In this document: in pieces, positions 23,321 to 32,162 of the stretch
Layout: each line of letters opens with the position of its first letter
Position numbering within the stretch: position 1 is the first letter of the stretch
Assembly (NCBI GenBank): GCA_937895705.1
Contig: CALBKM010000025.1
Span: forward strand, 23,185-87,184
Direction of reading: 5' to 3'
From: an uncultured Clostridia bacterium
GTDB lineage: Bacteria > Bacillota > Clostridia > Lachnospirales > Lachnospiraceae
Length of the DNA: 64,000 nucleotides
Made by a program: the position numbers and the translations under genes
Notes under the pieces: generated by a model
What the model saw: the letters and a program-made list of their open reading frames with translations, nothing else
Databases searched by the model: none
What the model was told of the DNA's origin: nothing

Positions 23321-25054
23321 ATGGATAAGAAAAAAAAGAAAACGAAACTTCTAAACTTTAAGGGACTGCGCATTGAGGCACGCTTGCGAAAGGCATTTAA
23401 CATTATTATCTCCATTGCCGCAGCCGGCTTACTCATCGGCATTCTCTGTCTGATTGTTGTGGTATCAACCTTCGAACGGGCAATGAAAAATTATGCGTTG
23501 CCGCAGGGTGATATCGCTCTGTTCATGAATGAATACGCAGAATGTCGCTCCAACATGCGCGGTATCATCGGCTACGAGGACCAAGCGGAAATTGACCTGC
23601 TGGTTGCCAAGCACGACACCCGTGTAGCCAATACATATGACCGGCTGGATGCCATCAAGTCTACTATAGTAACCGACGAAGGTAATGAAGCCTATGCTAA
23701 AATAGAGACTGCCTTAGATGCCTATTTTAAGAAAGAGGCCGAGGTCATTGCCCTCGGAGCCACCACCGACCAGGAGCTTTGCCGTCAGGCTCAGCATATG
23801 GCCATCGAAGAGCTGACTCCGTTATATGATACTTTGGATAATGCCACCTTGGAGCTTATGCAGATTAATATTGACAAGGAACATGAAATGGAAGTAGTTT
23901 GTGAAGTACTCGAAACTACTGCCATCATCCTCATGGTTGTTTTGGTCATTGTCACTGCCGTCATTTCCAAGAGAATCGCCTATATCATCTCCAAGGGTAT
24001 TTCCAAGCCTCTGGCACAGTTGGAAGACCGTTTTGACGCCTTTGCAAAGGGTGACATCAAGACACCGTTCCCGACCTCCACTGCCGAAGACGAAATCGCC
24101 GTACTTATGAATTCCTCCCATGACATGGCTGAGCGTCTGCAAATGATTATTTTGGATGTAGAACGTCTTTGCAGCGAAATGAGTAACGGTAATTTCAATG
24201 TAGCTTCCGATTGTGCGGATGCGTATTGCGGTGATTTGGAGGCGTTGTATGTTTCCATCAATGAAATGAGTACCAATGTAAGCCATGCATTGCATGAGGT
24301 CGAATCGGTTTCCGATCAGGTAAATACCGGTGCAAGTAATCTGGCCGAGGCCGCACAAAGCCTTGCCGAAGGTGCCACCGACCAGGCTGCCTCCGTACAG
24401 GAAATGCTGGCCACCATGGATACGGTTTCCGAAGGTCTTAAAATTACCGTTGCCAGTGTAGACGAAGCTTATCAGCAGGCTCTTCGGTGTGCAAACGATG
24501 CAAAGCTCAGTTACGATGAAATGAATAACATGGTAGAGTCCATGAATCGTATCAATATCACCTCGAAAAAGATTGAAAACATCATCACAGAAATCGAGAG
24601 CATTGCCAGCCAGACCAACCTCCTTTCCCTGAACGCTTCCATTGAAGCGGCAAGAGCAGGAGAAGCCGGCAAAGGCTTTGCGGTGGTTGCGGATGAAATT
24701 CGCCAGTTGGCGGAGCAAAGTGCAAAGTCCGCAGTCGGTACCAGAGACCTTGTTAACAATACCTTATACGAGATTGGAGAAGGTAGCAAGATTGCCCACA
24801 AGACCGCCGATGTATTGACCGGTGTGGTAAATGCGATTCAGCAGATTGCGGAGACCTCCAAGACCTTATCCGAGAATTCTCAGGTTCAGGCAGACTCCGT
24901 AGAACAGGCAGACCTCGGTATTGCACGTATTTCCGAAATCGTACAGTCCAATTCCGCTGCTGCGGAAGAATCCTTCGCAACCAGTGAAGAATTATCCGCA
25001 CAGGCTGTAACGATGCATGAATTGGTAGCCCAGTTCCGATTAAAGGAAGAATAA
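23321..25054 (+). CDS. Methyl-accepting chemotaxis protein
   Basis: 577-residue membrane chemoreceptor. Basic N-terminus, TM1 about 27-50 and an extracellular four-helix-type sensor of about 140 residues. TM2 (TTAIILMVVLVIVTAVIS) lies near 195-215, followed by HAMP (ISKPLAQLEDRFDAFAKGDI). A long coiled coil ends in the signalling hairpin, whose tip IASQTNLLSLNASIEAARAG and GKGFAVVADEIRQLAEQS are diagnostic. It signals through CheA/CheW to the flagellar motor. The ligand is unknown. It has its own promoter and terminator. Confidence 0.96.
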   Translation: MDKKKKKTKLLNFKGLRIEARLRKAFNIIISIAAAGLLIGILCLIVVVSTFERAMKNYALPQGDIALFMNEYAECRSNMRGIIGYEDQAEIDLLVAKHDTRVANTYDRLDAIKSTIVTDEGNEAYAKIETALDAYFKKEAEVIALGATTDQELCRQAQHMAIEELTPLYDTLDNATLELMQINIDKEHEMEVVCEVLETTAIILMVVLVIVTAVISKRIAYIISKGISKPLAQLEDRFDAFAKGDIKTPFPTSTAEDEIAVLMNSSHDMAERLQMIILDVERLCSEMSNGNFNVASDCADAYCGDLEALYVSINEMSTNVSHALHEVESVSDQVNTGASNLAEAAQSLAEGATDQAASVQEMLATMDTVSEGLKITVASVDEAYQQALRCANDAKLSYDEMNNMVESMNRINITSKKIENIITEIESIASQTNLLSLNASIEAARAGEAGKGFAVVADEIRQLAEQSAKSAVGTRDLVNNTLYEIGEGSKIAHKTADVLTGVVNAIQQIAETSKTLSENSQVQADSVEQADLGIARISEIVQSNSAAAEESFATSEELSAQAVTMHELVAQFRLKEE

Positions 25055-25091
25055 TCCGTTTAACTTTTATGTGCACAGATCCTCCTACAAA

Positions 25092-25130
25092 AAGGAGACC
25101 CATTTCCGGGTCTCCTTTCTTGTATTTTCA
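25092..25130. terminator. Bidirectional terminator between MCP and trpB
   Basis: Perfect 11-bp stem 25092-25102/25109-25119 (AAAGGAGACCC arms), T-rich on the plus side and TTTTT-like on the minus side. It serves the converging MCP and trpB genes. Confidence 0.88.
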
Positions 25131-25149
25131 CATATTCTATTCTGCTATT

Positions 25150-26367
25150 TTATCGAATACCGTATTTCTCGATAATATAATCCATATCCTTGTCACCGCG
25201 ACCGGAAAGATTAATCAGCACAGAGCCCTTGCCCATCTTCTTCGCTAGCTTCATGCCGTATGCTACCGCATGAGCACTTTCGATTGCCGGGATAATACCC
25301 TCTAAGCGGGATAAGGTGAAAAATGCGTCGATGGTCTCTTCGTCGTTTACCACATCGTACTTTACTCTTCCGATGTCGTGCAGGAATGCATGCTCCGGGC
25401 CGGAGGACGGGTAGTCAAGACCGCTTGCTACGGAGTATACCGGAGCCGGTTCACCGTTTGCATCCTTTAACATCAGGCTGTTGAAACCATGCATAACGCC
25501 CTCGGTACCGTACTGAAGACTTGCTGCGTGGTCACCCAAAGCAGTACCGCGACCAAGCGGCTCGATACCGTAAATATCAACCGGGTCGTTTAAGAAGCCT
25601 GCGAACATACCTGCTGCATTGGAACCGCCGCCAACGCATGCAACCACTGCATCCGGAAGTTCACCGGTCATTTCAATAAACTGCTCTCTTGCCTCGATAC
25701 CTACAATACTCTGGAAATCACGTACCATTAACGGGAACGGATGCGGTCCCACTACAGAACCGATGCAGTACATGGAGTTCTTGTAATCCTTTGCGTACGC
25801 CGCAAATGCCGCATCTACCGCTTCCTTTAAGGTCTGAAGGCCGTGGGTAACCTCTACCACGTTTGCACCGAGAATCTTCATACGTGCTACGTTCGGAGCC
25901 TGCTTCTTAATATCTACAGCGCCCATATAAATGTCACACTCAAGGCCGAAGTAAGCCGCTGCCGTCGCCATTGCCACACCGTGCTGGCCCGCACCTGTCT
26001 CAGCGATTACCTTCTTCTTGCCCATATACTTCGCAAGAAGTACTTCACCCATACAATGGTTCAACTTGTGGGCACCGGTATGGTTAAGATCCTCACGCTT
26101 TACGTAAAGCTGTACATTGCCGAGGGAACCGGACAATCTCTCCAAATAAGAAACCGGCGTCGGTCTGCCCTGGAATTCCTTACGGATGCGGCGAAGCTCG
26201 GCGATAAACTTTCTGGACTTACAAATGGTATGGTACGCCTCGGAAATCTCATCCATTGCCTTTTTCAAATCCGGCTCGATGTAGGAACCACCGTACTTAC
26301 CGAAGTAGCCGTTCTCATCCGGGTAATTCTTAAAATAGGTTTCAAAATCAACATTGTTCATTTTCAT
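25150..26367 (-). CDS. trpB: Tryptophan synthase beta chain
   Basis: PLP enzyme condensing indole and serine to tryptophan, 405 residues, normal for TrpB1. The PLP lysine is Lys101 in HTGAHKLNH. The phosphate-binding loop is GGGSNAAGMF. GSVVGPHPFPLMVRDFQ and GLDYPSSGPEH are typical. The start follows AGGAGG. No trpA or other trp gene is adjacent, so this is an orphan trpB. A Trp-specific T-box leader and a 19-codon ORF precede it, so expression should follow tRNA-Trp charging. It could use indole from outside or work with a distant TrpA. Confidence 0.97.
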   Translation of the reverse strand: MKMNNVDFETYFKNYPDENGYFGKYGGSYIEPDLKKAMDEISEAYHTICKSRKFIAELRRIRKEFQGRPTPVSYLERLSGSLGNVQLYVKREDLNHTGAHKLNHCMGEVLLAKYMGKKKVIAETGAGQHGVAMATAAAYFGLECDIYMGAVDIKKQAPNVARMKILGANVVEVTHGLQTLKEAVDAAFAAYAKDYKNSMYCIGSVVGPHPFPLMVRDFQSIVGIEAREQFIEMTGELPDAVVACVGGGSNAAGMFAGFLNDPVDIYGIEPLGRGTALGDHAASLQYGTEGVMHGFNSLMLKDANGEPAPVYSVASGLDYPSSGPEHAFLHDIGRVKYDVVNDEETIDAFFTLSRLEGIIPAIESAHAVAYGMKLAKKMGKGSVLINLSGRGDKDMDYIIEKYGIR

Positions 26368-26472
26368 GGTTATATCCTCCTGATATCTGATTTTTCTGAT
26401 TTATTAGCTATATTTTGTTTTCAAATCTTGACGTTAGAACCGTTCTCCGTATCGCAGTTATTACTGCATTTT

Positions 26473-26532
26473 TTACTTTTCATTCACTCTCCGGGACACG
26501 CTTTGGCGTCGCCATCGTTTGGTTAATAACAT
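26473..26532 (-). CDS. Possible 19-residue leader peptide between T-box and trpB
   Basis: MLLTKRWRRQSVSRRVNEK, a very basic 19-residue peptide with one Trp codon. It has a strong ribosome site (AGGAGGTGCGTG) and begins just after the T-box terminator. It ends about 105 bases before trpB. A translated leader with a Trp codon could add a second layer of attenuation, but one codon is less than typical leader peptides contain. It may instead be a remnant of another gene. Confidence 0.4.
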   Translation of the reverse strand: MLLTKRWRRQSVSRRVNEK

Positions 26533-26552
26533 ACACGCACCTCCTAATACAT

Positions 26553-26837
26553 AAAAACGCCCTTGACAGAATTGTAGTTCTGTCAAGGACGAATACTTTA
26601 CCTATCCGCGGTACCACCTTGATTCACGAAAAACTCGTGCTCCTTAAAGGATACTGACATATCCCGGACAACTAACGTATGTCCCTACGTCGCAGAATAC
26701 TCTGTGCACCGCACATTTGACTGCGCCCTCCGCGGTCCATTTGATAACCTGTGTTTCACCCGACTCTCAGCAACGCGGGCTCTCTGTGGAAGCATAATTA
26801 CCGTTATCTCCGCCTCGACGGTTTGGTCATATAGCAT
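26553..26837 (-). promoter_or_regulatory. T-box leader (Trp specifier) controlling trpB
   Basis: tRNA-sensing riboswitch. The T-box core AAGGTGGTACCGCG is at 26607-26620. The terminator has a perfect 10-bp stem (26561-26570/26579-26588) followed by a T-run. Stem I shows AGAGA-type bulge sequence. The specifier loop has UGG followed by ACC (26737-26739), matching tryptophan and the downstream gene. Uncharged tRNA-Trp should stabilise the antiterminator and allow trpB expression. Confidence 0.92.
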
Positions 26838-26843
26838 GTAATA

Positions 26844-26872
26844 ATTAAAGCACTTCTTTTGTTTTTTGTCAA
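26844..26872 (-). promoter_or_regulatory. Sigma-A promoter of the T-box/trpB transcript
   Basis: TTGACA (26867-26872) and TTTAAT (26844-26849), 17-base spacer on the minus strand, directly after the beta-helix lipoprotein gene. Confidence 0.8.
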
Positions 26873-26880
26873 TACCTTTT

Positions 26881-28596
26881 TTACTCAACCCAGATTACTT
26901 CGCCGAACTCTCCCAGAACATTTTGTATCTCTTCTATGGTATTATAGTACAGTTCTCCGATTTCGGAATTTGTCTGACGCACTGCATTCATTCCGGCATC
27001 TTTTCGCAAAATCACAGTGTTTCCGGAAGTTTCTATAAAGCTTGCATCTGTTACCTGCTCCAAATTGATCGCTCTTGCATGCGAAAGCATGAACAAGTTA
27101 TCACGAAGAGAAAAACCGGATATATCAACATCGCCGGAATTGTCCCAGATGTGAATCGTTCCTAGTACACAAGGGTCATTTCCGCCCTCATCATGCGCCA
27201 CTCCAATGTCCAGGAAGTAGTTGTCCCGTAATACTACCTCCGACATATCTACTCCATCTGCAGATTCCAAAAAGCATATGACTCCGATTCCGCCGTCACA
27301 TCGTTCAAATACATTCCCTTCTGCAATTACATCCCCTAAAGTTACATTGTCTCCGTCAATTCTTCCGGTCCATCCTATTTCTACCGTAAAACCTCCTTCT
27401 CTGCTTCCGTAAAAATAGTTGTTATAATACCGGCTTCCCGGTCCATGGAAACCTCCGCACTCTCCTCCTACATATCCCATGTGAGATTCCGGATCGAAGT
27501 TTATGTACTGGTCTCCGCAAAAGTATACTTCGCAATTCTGCAATGTACACCCTTTCCCATTGTCATCCACCATATTTGAAATCGCCTGGTTTCCGGTATT
27601 TCTAACAACCAGGTTGTCATATGTACAACTGTTTCCGCAAGCCATTCCAAATCCGCTACAAAGGTCCATCTTCTCATATACGTCTCCCGGATTTCCTTCA
27701 CTACAACTAAAATACAGGGTTCCTGTATCTTCACAGGCGTATACATGTAGCTGCCCGGAGCCTTCATCCAACCATTCATTTCCCGGTCTAACATCTACAA
27801 AGAAAGTCTCGTTCGGCAACGCCGTCACATCGTATAAATCACCGTTTTCATAGTGACAAACTCTTCCCTCCGGATTCCAATGGTCAGAGCCGAAACACGC
27901 CTGATACCACACACCGTCCCAATAAAATCCTTCACGATTGTCAGCGGAATACGTATCATTCAATGTAATGGATCCTAAAAACGGAACATCCTTGTAGTAT
28001 ACCCAAATATTATCGGTTCCTTCAAGCAATGTCCAGTATTCAGGCTTTGCCGCATTTTCCAACGAATAGTCAAATACCGGCTTTTCACCTTCTCCGTAAG
28101 TAGAATAAATCATATTCGGATACCAAAGCTGGATGCCGTCACGAATCCAGACATCGCCACGCTTAAATAAAACCGTAGCACCACCATTTTTCTCCACACT
28201 GTCGTAAATAGCACGAGTATAATCCTCGTTCATTCGCTTACAGGTTTTCCATGCTGTTTCCGGAGTTAAACCGTCGTTGCTGTCATCGCCGGTGGATGAG
28301 GACACATAAAACACCGTCCCGACAGGCTCGATTGCGGTTTCGGAACTCTGAATCTTATTCACACGACTGTCAATCATGTCGTAATACTTTGTAAGGTCTA
28401 CCTCGACTTTTTCCTCCTCCATAGGCTGTGTCACTTCCGGTTTTGAAGTTATTTGCGTCGGCGTAGACGTTTCTTTTACCGCAGGAGTTGTTTTTGTATC
28501 ATTTGTTTCCTCAACTGCATCTTTTCCACAGGCTACCAGTAAAGTAGCAAGTAGGCACATTGTAATAAAACAAAGCTTTCTTCTCTTATTTATCAC
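26881..28596 (-). CDS. Lipoprotein with right-handed parallel beta-helix domain
   Basis: 571 residues from GTG 28596, which is 8 bases after AGGAGG. Lipobox LLVAC gives a lipid-anchored surface protein. A Thr/Pro/Glu-rich linker follows (to about 65). The domain opening, FYVSSSTGDDSNDGLTPETAW, is typical of parallel beta-helix glycan lyases and hydrolases. Many short N/G turn repeats (YDNLVVRNTGNQAIS, VVLRDNYFLDIG) form the helix. It probably binds or degrades an extracellular polysaccharide. The catalytic residues are not identifiable by eye. It is monocistronic, with a candidate -10 (TATAAT) at 28656-28661. Confidence 0.85.
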   Translation of the reverse strand: MINKRRKLCFITMCLLATLLVACGKDAVEETNDTKTTPAVKETSTPTQITSKPEVTQPMEEEKVEVDLTKYYDMIDSRVNKIQSSETAIEPVGTVFYVSSSTGDDSNDGLTPETAWKTCKRMNEDYTRAIYDSVEKNGGATVLFKRGDVWIRDGIQLWYPNMIYSTYGEGEKPVFDYSLENAAKPEYWTLLEGTDNIWVYYKDVPFLGSITLNDTYSADNREGFYWDGVWYQACFGSDHWNPEGRVCHYENGDLYDVTALPNETFFVDVRPGNEWLDEGSGQLHVYACEDTGTLYFSCSEGNPGDVYEKMDLCSGFGMACGNSCTYDNLVVRNTGNQAISNMVDDNGKGCTLQNCEVYFCGDQYINFDPESHMGYVGGECGGFHGPGSRYYNNYFYGSREGGFTVEIGWTGRIDGDNVTLGDVIAEGNVFERCDGGIGVICFLESADGVDMSEVVLRDNYFLDIGVAHDEGGNDPCVLGTIHIWDNSGDVDISGFSLRDNLFMLSHARAINLEQVTDASFIETSGNTVILRKDAGMNAVRQTNSEIGELYYNTIEEIQNVLGEFGEVIWVE

Positions 28597-28692
28597 AATC
28601 GACACCTCCTAATATAGTATACAATTCCACAGCATTACTATTTAATATACTACACATTATACCACTTTTCATGTGTATTTACATGCGATATC

Positions 28693-28974
28693 TTACAAAT
28701 CTCCGATATAAAGTGTCTTCCCCAGAGAAGCAAGCACCTTTAGAACTGTACTTAAATTCGGGGATGCCGTTCCGTTTTCCATCCGTGCGATAATCGGCTG
28801 CTTCACGCCACTCATCTCTCCGAGTTTTCTTTGGGAAATTCCTTTTTCCTTTCGTGCTTTTACGATTTCTCCGATTAACGCCACACGAAGGTCGCTCTCC
28901 GCGATTTCTCCTTTCGTAAACATCCCCTGTCGTACTTCTTCCCAAGTACGCCCCACGGAACTATTCTGATTCAT
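28693..28974 (-). CDS. XRE-family antitoxin (HigA-like)
   Basis: 93-residue DNA-binding protein. The helix-turn-helix lies at about 45-85 (ISQRKLGEMSGVKQPIIARMENG), followed by the dimerising SPNLSTVLKVLASLGKTLYI. It overlaps the end of the Gp49-like toxin gene by 14 bases. The toxin-first order and the C-terminal HTH fit HigBA-type type II toxin-antitoxin modules. It should neutralise the toxin and repress the operon by binding the repeats at 29358-29407. Confidence 0.9.
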   Translation of the reverse strand: MNQNSSVGRTWEEVRQGMFTKGEIAESDLRVALIGEIVKARKEKGISQRKLGEMSGVKQPIIARMENGTASPNLSTVLKVLASLGKTLYIGDL

Positions 28975-29332
28975 ACCAACCGCTCCTTTCCTTGAAATCT
29001 TTTAACTCATTCTTAGCCTTTTTAATCTCTCTGGCCGGTGTTTTCTGTGTCTTCTTCATAAACTGGTGGAGTAATACATATTTTCCATCCACCACTCCGG
29101 CAAACAAAATCCTATCTCGAAGCGGCCGTAACTCCCAAATATCTTCTTCTAAATGTTTTACATAATTTTCCGAAAGTTGCTCTGTTCCGTACACACTCAA
29201 AGCCTGAATGTAGTCATTGATTTTATTTAGTTTAATTCGGTTATCCTTGGTGTTACTTTCACTTAATTCCTGCATATACTCCAACACAGGTTGCTTTCCT
29301 TTCGTGTTTTTATAAAAGACTATCTCGTGCAA
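28961..29332 (-). CDS. Gp49-like toxin (HigB/RelE superfamily)
   Basis: 123 residues, probably from TTG 29332; there is no ATG in position. The phage-derived Gp49-like fold is recognised by IVFYKNTKGKQPVLEYMQEL, the central IWELRPLRDRILFAGVVDGKYVLLHQFMKKTQKTP and a basic C-terminal helix (REIKKAKNELKDF). Such proteins are ribosome-dependent mRNA endonucleases. It is the first gene of a two-gene operon with the XRE antitoxin. The weak ribosome site and TTG start may keep toxin output low. Confidence 0.92.
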   Translation of the reverse strand: MHEIVFYKNTKGKQPVLEYMQELSESNTKDNRIKLNKINDYIQALSVYGTEQLSENYVKHLEEDIWELRPLRDRILFAGVVDGKYVLLHQFMKKTQKTPAREIKKAKNELKDFKERSGWYESE

Positions 29333-29357
29333 TTTATTTTACCTGTATCCTTCCTTT

Positions 29358-29407
29358 ATTATACTTTTAAGTTATCATCCTGTCAATACTTTTAAGTTAT
29401 CATCCTG
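29358..29407 (-). promoter_or_regulatory. HigBA promoter built into 22-bp direct repeats
   Basis: Two identical 22-bp copies (29361-29382 and 29386-29407), 25 bases apart. On the minus strand TTGACA (29381-29386), 17 bases, then TATAAT (29358-29363) form a consensus promoter. One repeat fills the spacer and the other lies just upstream of the -35. Each contains ACTTAAAAGT. They are the likely antitoxin operators. Confidence 0.85.
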
Positions 29408-29410
29408 ATT

Positions 29411-32149
29411 TTATTTACTAAACTCTTCCACTACTATCCTTTTCCCAACCTTCACCGTCACACACCCACTCTCATCCGTCCGGTACACCCTGCTATTTGC
29501 CTCGCAGAGCGTTTCCAGAGTCTCAATGTGAGGATGTCCGTATCTGTTGTTCTTTCCGCAGGAAATAACGGAAATCCGGGGCTGTAGTGCAGAGATAAAT
29601 TCTTCCGAAGATGCGGTGTAAGAACCATGGTGGGAAACCTTTAATACATCTACCGAATTTCCTTGGGACCCACTCCCGTAACCGTTGTCTGCCCCACGGT
29701 CCGACACGGTTCCCCCTAACGTTCCGTTCTCCAACAACCGTACTTCCCCTTCCTTCTCCATATCTCCGGTTAAAAGCAGATCAAACTCCCCATAAGACGC
29801 CAGCAACACCAAGGATGCCGCATTTTTATTCCCGTATACAACACCTTCCTCCGGTGCCAGACAGGAAAATGCTAATTGCTTTCCGACGCTCATCCGGTCG
29901 CCTGCTTTCATGTAATGTACTTCTACCTGCTTCTCCTCCGCCAGTTTCAGAAGTTCCGAATAAGCTTCATCCACCGCTCCCGATAACATGTTTTCTCCCT
30001 CGACCCCCGCAACACGCCCTGCCGTTTCCTCCTCCGGTTCATACCACTCCGGCAATACAAGTCGCTTTATCACCGGAGTTCCGGTATACCCCAATACACG
30101 TTCCCGGTATTCCGAATACGCCGGCATTGCCGCGAGAATCTCCTTCAGTCCGCTTATGTGGTCACTGTCTGTATGACTGACAAAGGCACAGTCAATCACG
30201 CGAATTCCTTGAGATTTCAAGTAAGGAATCAGCCTCTTCTCTCCCACCTTTTGGACACTTGTACTTCCTCCATCCACTAAAAGCACGGCACCACCCTGTT
30301 CCCGCAATACAATCCCGTCCCCTTGCCCCACATCAAGGAAAACCGCCTGAAAGGGTGCGAACGATACCGGTAAAAGGACAAAAGGAAGGAAAAGCAGACA
30401 AAAAAACAACGTACTTTGTTGTCCCAACCGCATCAGAAGACTCTCGGTCTCTATCCGTACACCCTGCAGTATTCTTCCGCACACTCCCACAGCCCTAATA
30501 CCGACTTTTCTCACCCTCTTCTTTCCTCGACCTAACCATACATATAAACACACCACCAGTAAAACAAAATATCCCCCCATCTGCCATATCTTCGGCTGTC
30601 CTACTAACAACAATGAACCCGGAAGTTTTTCCGTCAAACGACACAACATATCGTAAATCCATAAAATCCCGGCAGTACCTCCCGCAAAAAAGTATCCGAG
30701 CCACGGCACAAACAAGCCGCACACACCGGACAACAGCCCACACAACAAAAGAATTGTCATAAGAGGTACGACAATGGGATTTAATAAAAATCCGTAGGAC
30801 GGATATTCAAAAAAATGATACACAACAAAAGGGAAGGTCACTGCCTGAATAGCAAGACCGAACACGAACATGTTCCGAATTTTTTCTCCTATGTACTCAC
30901 GGACGCGAAACCACCTGCTGTTACTCCTTAACGCCACTTTTCTTGCGTTTTCAACCGCTACCGCATCGGTTCCGGATGTTGCCGACACTCGCGACAGTTC
31001 TCCCCACCCCCGCAGTAATGCAGCTAGTACCGATGCCCCGTAGGCCGCCGCAAAGGACAACTGAAACGAGGCGGTGTAAAGTGCTCCGGGACTTTGACAC
31101 AGAATCACGATTACACTGGCCGACATTGCCGACAACGTATCATAGGTTCTCCCCAAAGCCGTAGCCGTAAGAAGTAATAAAAACATAATTACAGCCCGCT
31201 TCGTGGATGTCCCCGCTTCCACAAAACTTCCGTACAGAAGCACACCTGCACATGCCGCCGGAATCGCTCCGTTTCTCCCAAGAATCGTCTTTCTGAGCAG
31301 CTCATATAATGCAGTTCCGATCAACGATACGTGCAGTCCCGATATGGCCAGAATATGTGAGATTCCACCGTGCCGGTACAGTTCTTGTGTTTCCTCCGAC
31401 AACAGTGCACGTTCGCCCAAAAGCATGGAGGAAATCACACCGGCCCCCTCCGGCCCCAGATAAGTAACATAACTTTCCAATAATTTGTTTTTAGCTTGAA
31501 ATAGTGCCTGATTCAGGCGATGATGGAAAAAAGACCGAATCCTAATTGTCTTCCCGTGAACAGCTCCCGTAATTCCCAAAGAAAAATAATACGCTTTTGC
31601 ATCAAAACTTCCGGGGTTTGACGCCTCCTCAAAAGTACTTCCGTTTCCGTACACAAATATGCGCTGACCGTATTTTATTTCTCCGTTTTCCGCATAACAA
31701 TCATCCGCATAAACAAGTAAATTCCCCACCGGCCGGTACACCGCTTCTTCCTCGTTATAGGGAGCCGCCACCGCATCGTTCAGTTCCAACCGCACCCCGT
31801 TTTGTGTCCGCCTCATATGGACCACCGTGCCTTCCGCCAGTACCTCACGTCCTGTCGCCATACACTCCGAAAATGCCGCCGCATCGTTCTCGTATAAGGC
31901 TTGTGTCCGGCTCATCACTCCATACCCGAACAAAAGAAACACCGGTACTAAAATCAACAGCCGGTCCGCCGCCGAAATCCGCCGTCGTCCCTTCCTCAGA
32001 CTTAGCAAAAAACACATACATCCCAAGGCCAATCCCCCGGCCGTGCCACAGGCCATCCACGGGGGATAATTTGCCAAAACAACTCCCACTACAAACACGG
32101 CAGCAAAAAGTACCGCCGGTCGCTTCAATATTATCCGCTTCCCTATCAT
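29411..32149 (-). CDS. comEC: ComEC/Rec2 competence DNA channel protein
   Basis: 912-residue membrane protein for transport of single-stranded DNA into the cell. Order: two N-terminal helices and an OB-like DUF4131 domain (about 20-200), the competence helices (about 225-530), and a C-terminal metallo-beta-lactamase-like nuclease domain (about 590-870). The nuclease domain has VFLDVGQGDGIVLREQGG and the metal motif SHTDSDHISG, then VSHHGSYTAS. All three ComEC parts are present, so it looks intact. It is last in the comEA-RR-HK-GerMN-comEC series; GGAGA precedes ATG 32149. Confidence 0.95.
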   Translation of the reverse strand: MIGKRIILKRPAVLFAAVFVVGVVLANYPPWMACGTAGGLALGCMCFLLSLRKGRRRISAADRLLILVPVFLLFGYGVMSRTQALYENDAAAFSECMATGREVLAEGTVVHMRRTQNGVRLELNDAVAAPYNEEEAVYRPVGNLLVYADDCYAENGEIKYGQRIFVYGNGSTFEEASNPGSFDAKAYYFSLGITGAVHGKTIRIRSFFHHRLNQALFQAKNKLLESYVTYLGPEGAGVISSMLLGERALLSEETQELYRHGGISHILAISGLHVSLIGTALYELLRKTILGRNGAIPAACAGVLLYGSFVEAGTSTKRAVIMFLLLLTATALGRTYDTLSAMSASVIVILCQSPGALYTASFQLSFAAAYGASVLAALLRGWGELSRVSATSGTDAVAVENARKVALRSNSRWFRVREYIGEKIRNMFVFGLAIQAVTFPFVVYHFFEYPSYGFLLNPIVVPLMTILLLCGLLSGVCGLFVPWLGYFFAGGTAGILWIYDMLCRLTEKLPGSLLLVGQPKIWQMGGYFVLLVVCLYVWLGRGKKRVRKVGIRAVGVCGRILQGVRIETESLLMRLGQQSTLFFCLLFLPFVLLPVSFAPFQAVFLDVGQGDGIVLREQGGAVLLVDGGSTSVQKVGEKRLIPYLKSQGIRVIDCAFVSHTDSDHISGLKEILAAMPAYSEYRERVLGYTGTPVIKRLVLPEWYEPEEETAGRVAGVEGENMLSGAVDEAYSELLKLAEEKQVEVHYMKAGDRMSVGKQLAFSCLAPEEGVVYGNKNAASLVLLASYGEFDLLLTGDMEKEGEVRLLENGTLGGTVSDRGADNGYGSGSQGNSVDVLKVSHHGSYTASSEEFISALQPRISVISCGKNNRYGHPHIETLETLCEANSRVYRTDESGCVTVKVGKRIVVEEFSK

Positions 32150-32162
32150 GTTTCTCCTTTCG

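Noticed and set aside
23822..24718. 298-codon ORF on the minus strand
   Set aside because: It lies wholly antisense to a well-supported chemoreceptor gene, with no ribosome site and no protein-like pattern.
29358..29407. Direct repeats as IS ends or target duplication
   Set aside because: No transposase lies nearby, and the repeats match promoter elements of the toxin-antitoxin operon exactly, so operators are more likely.
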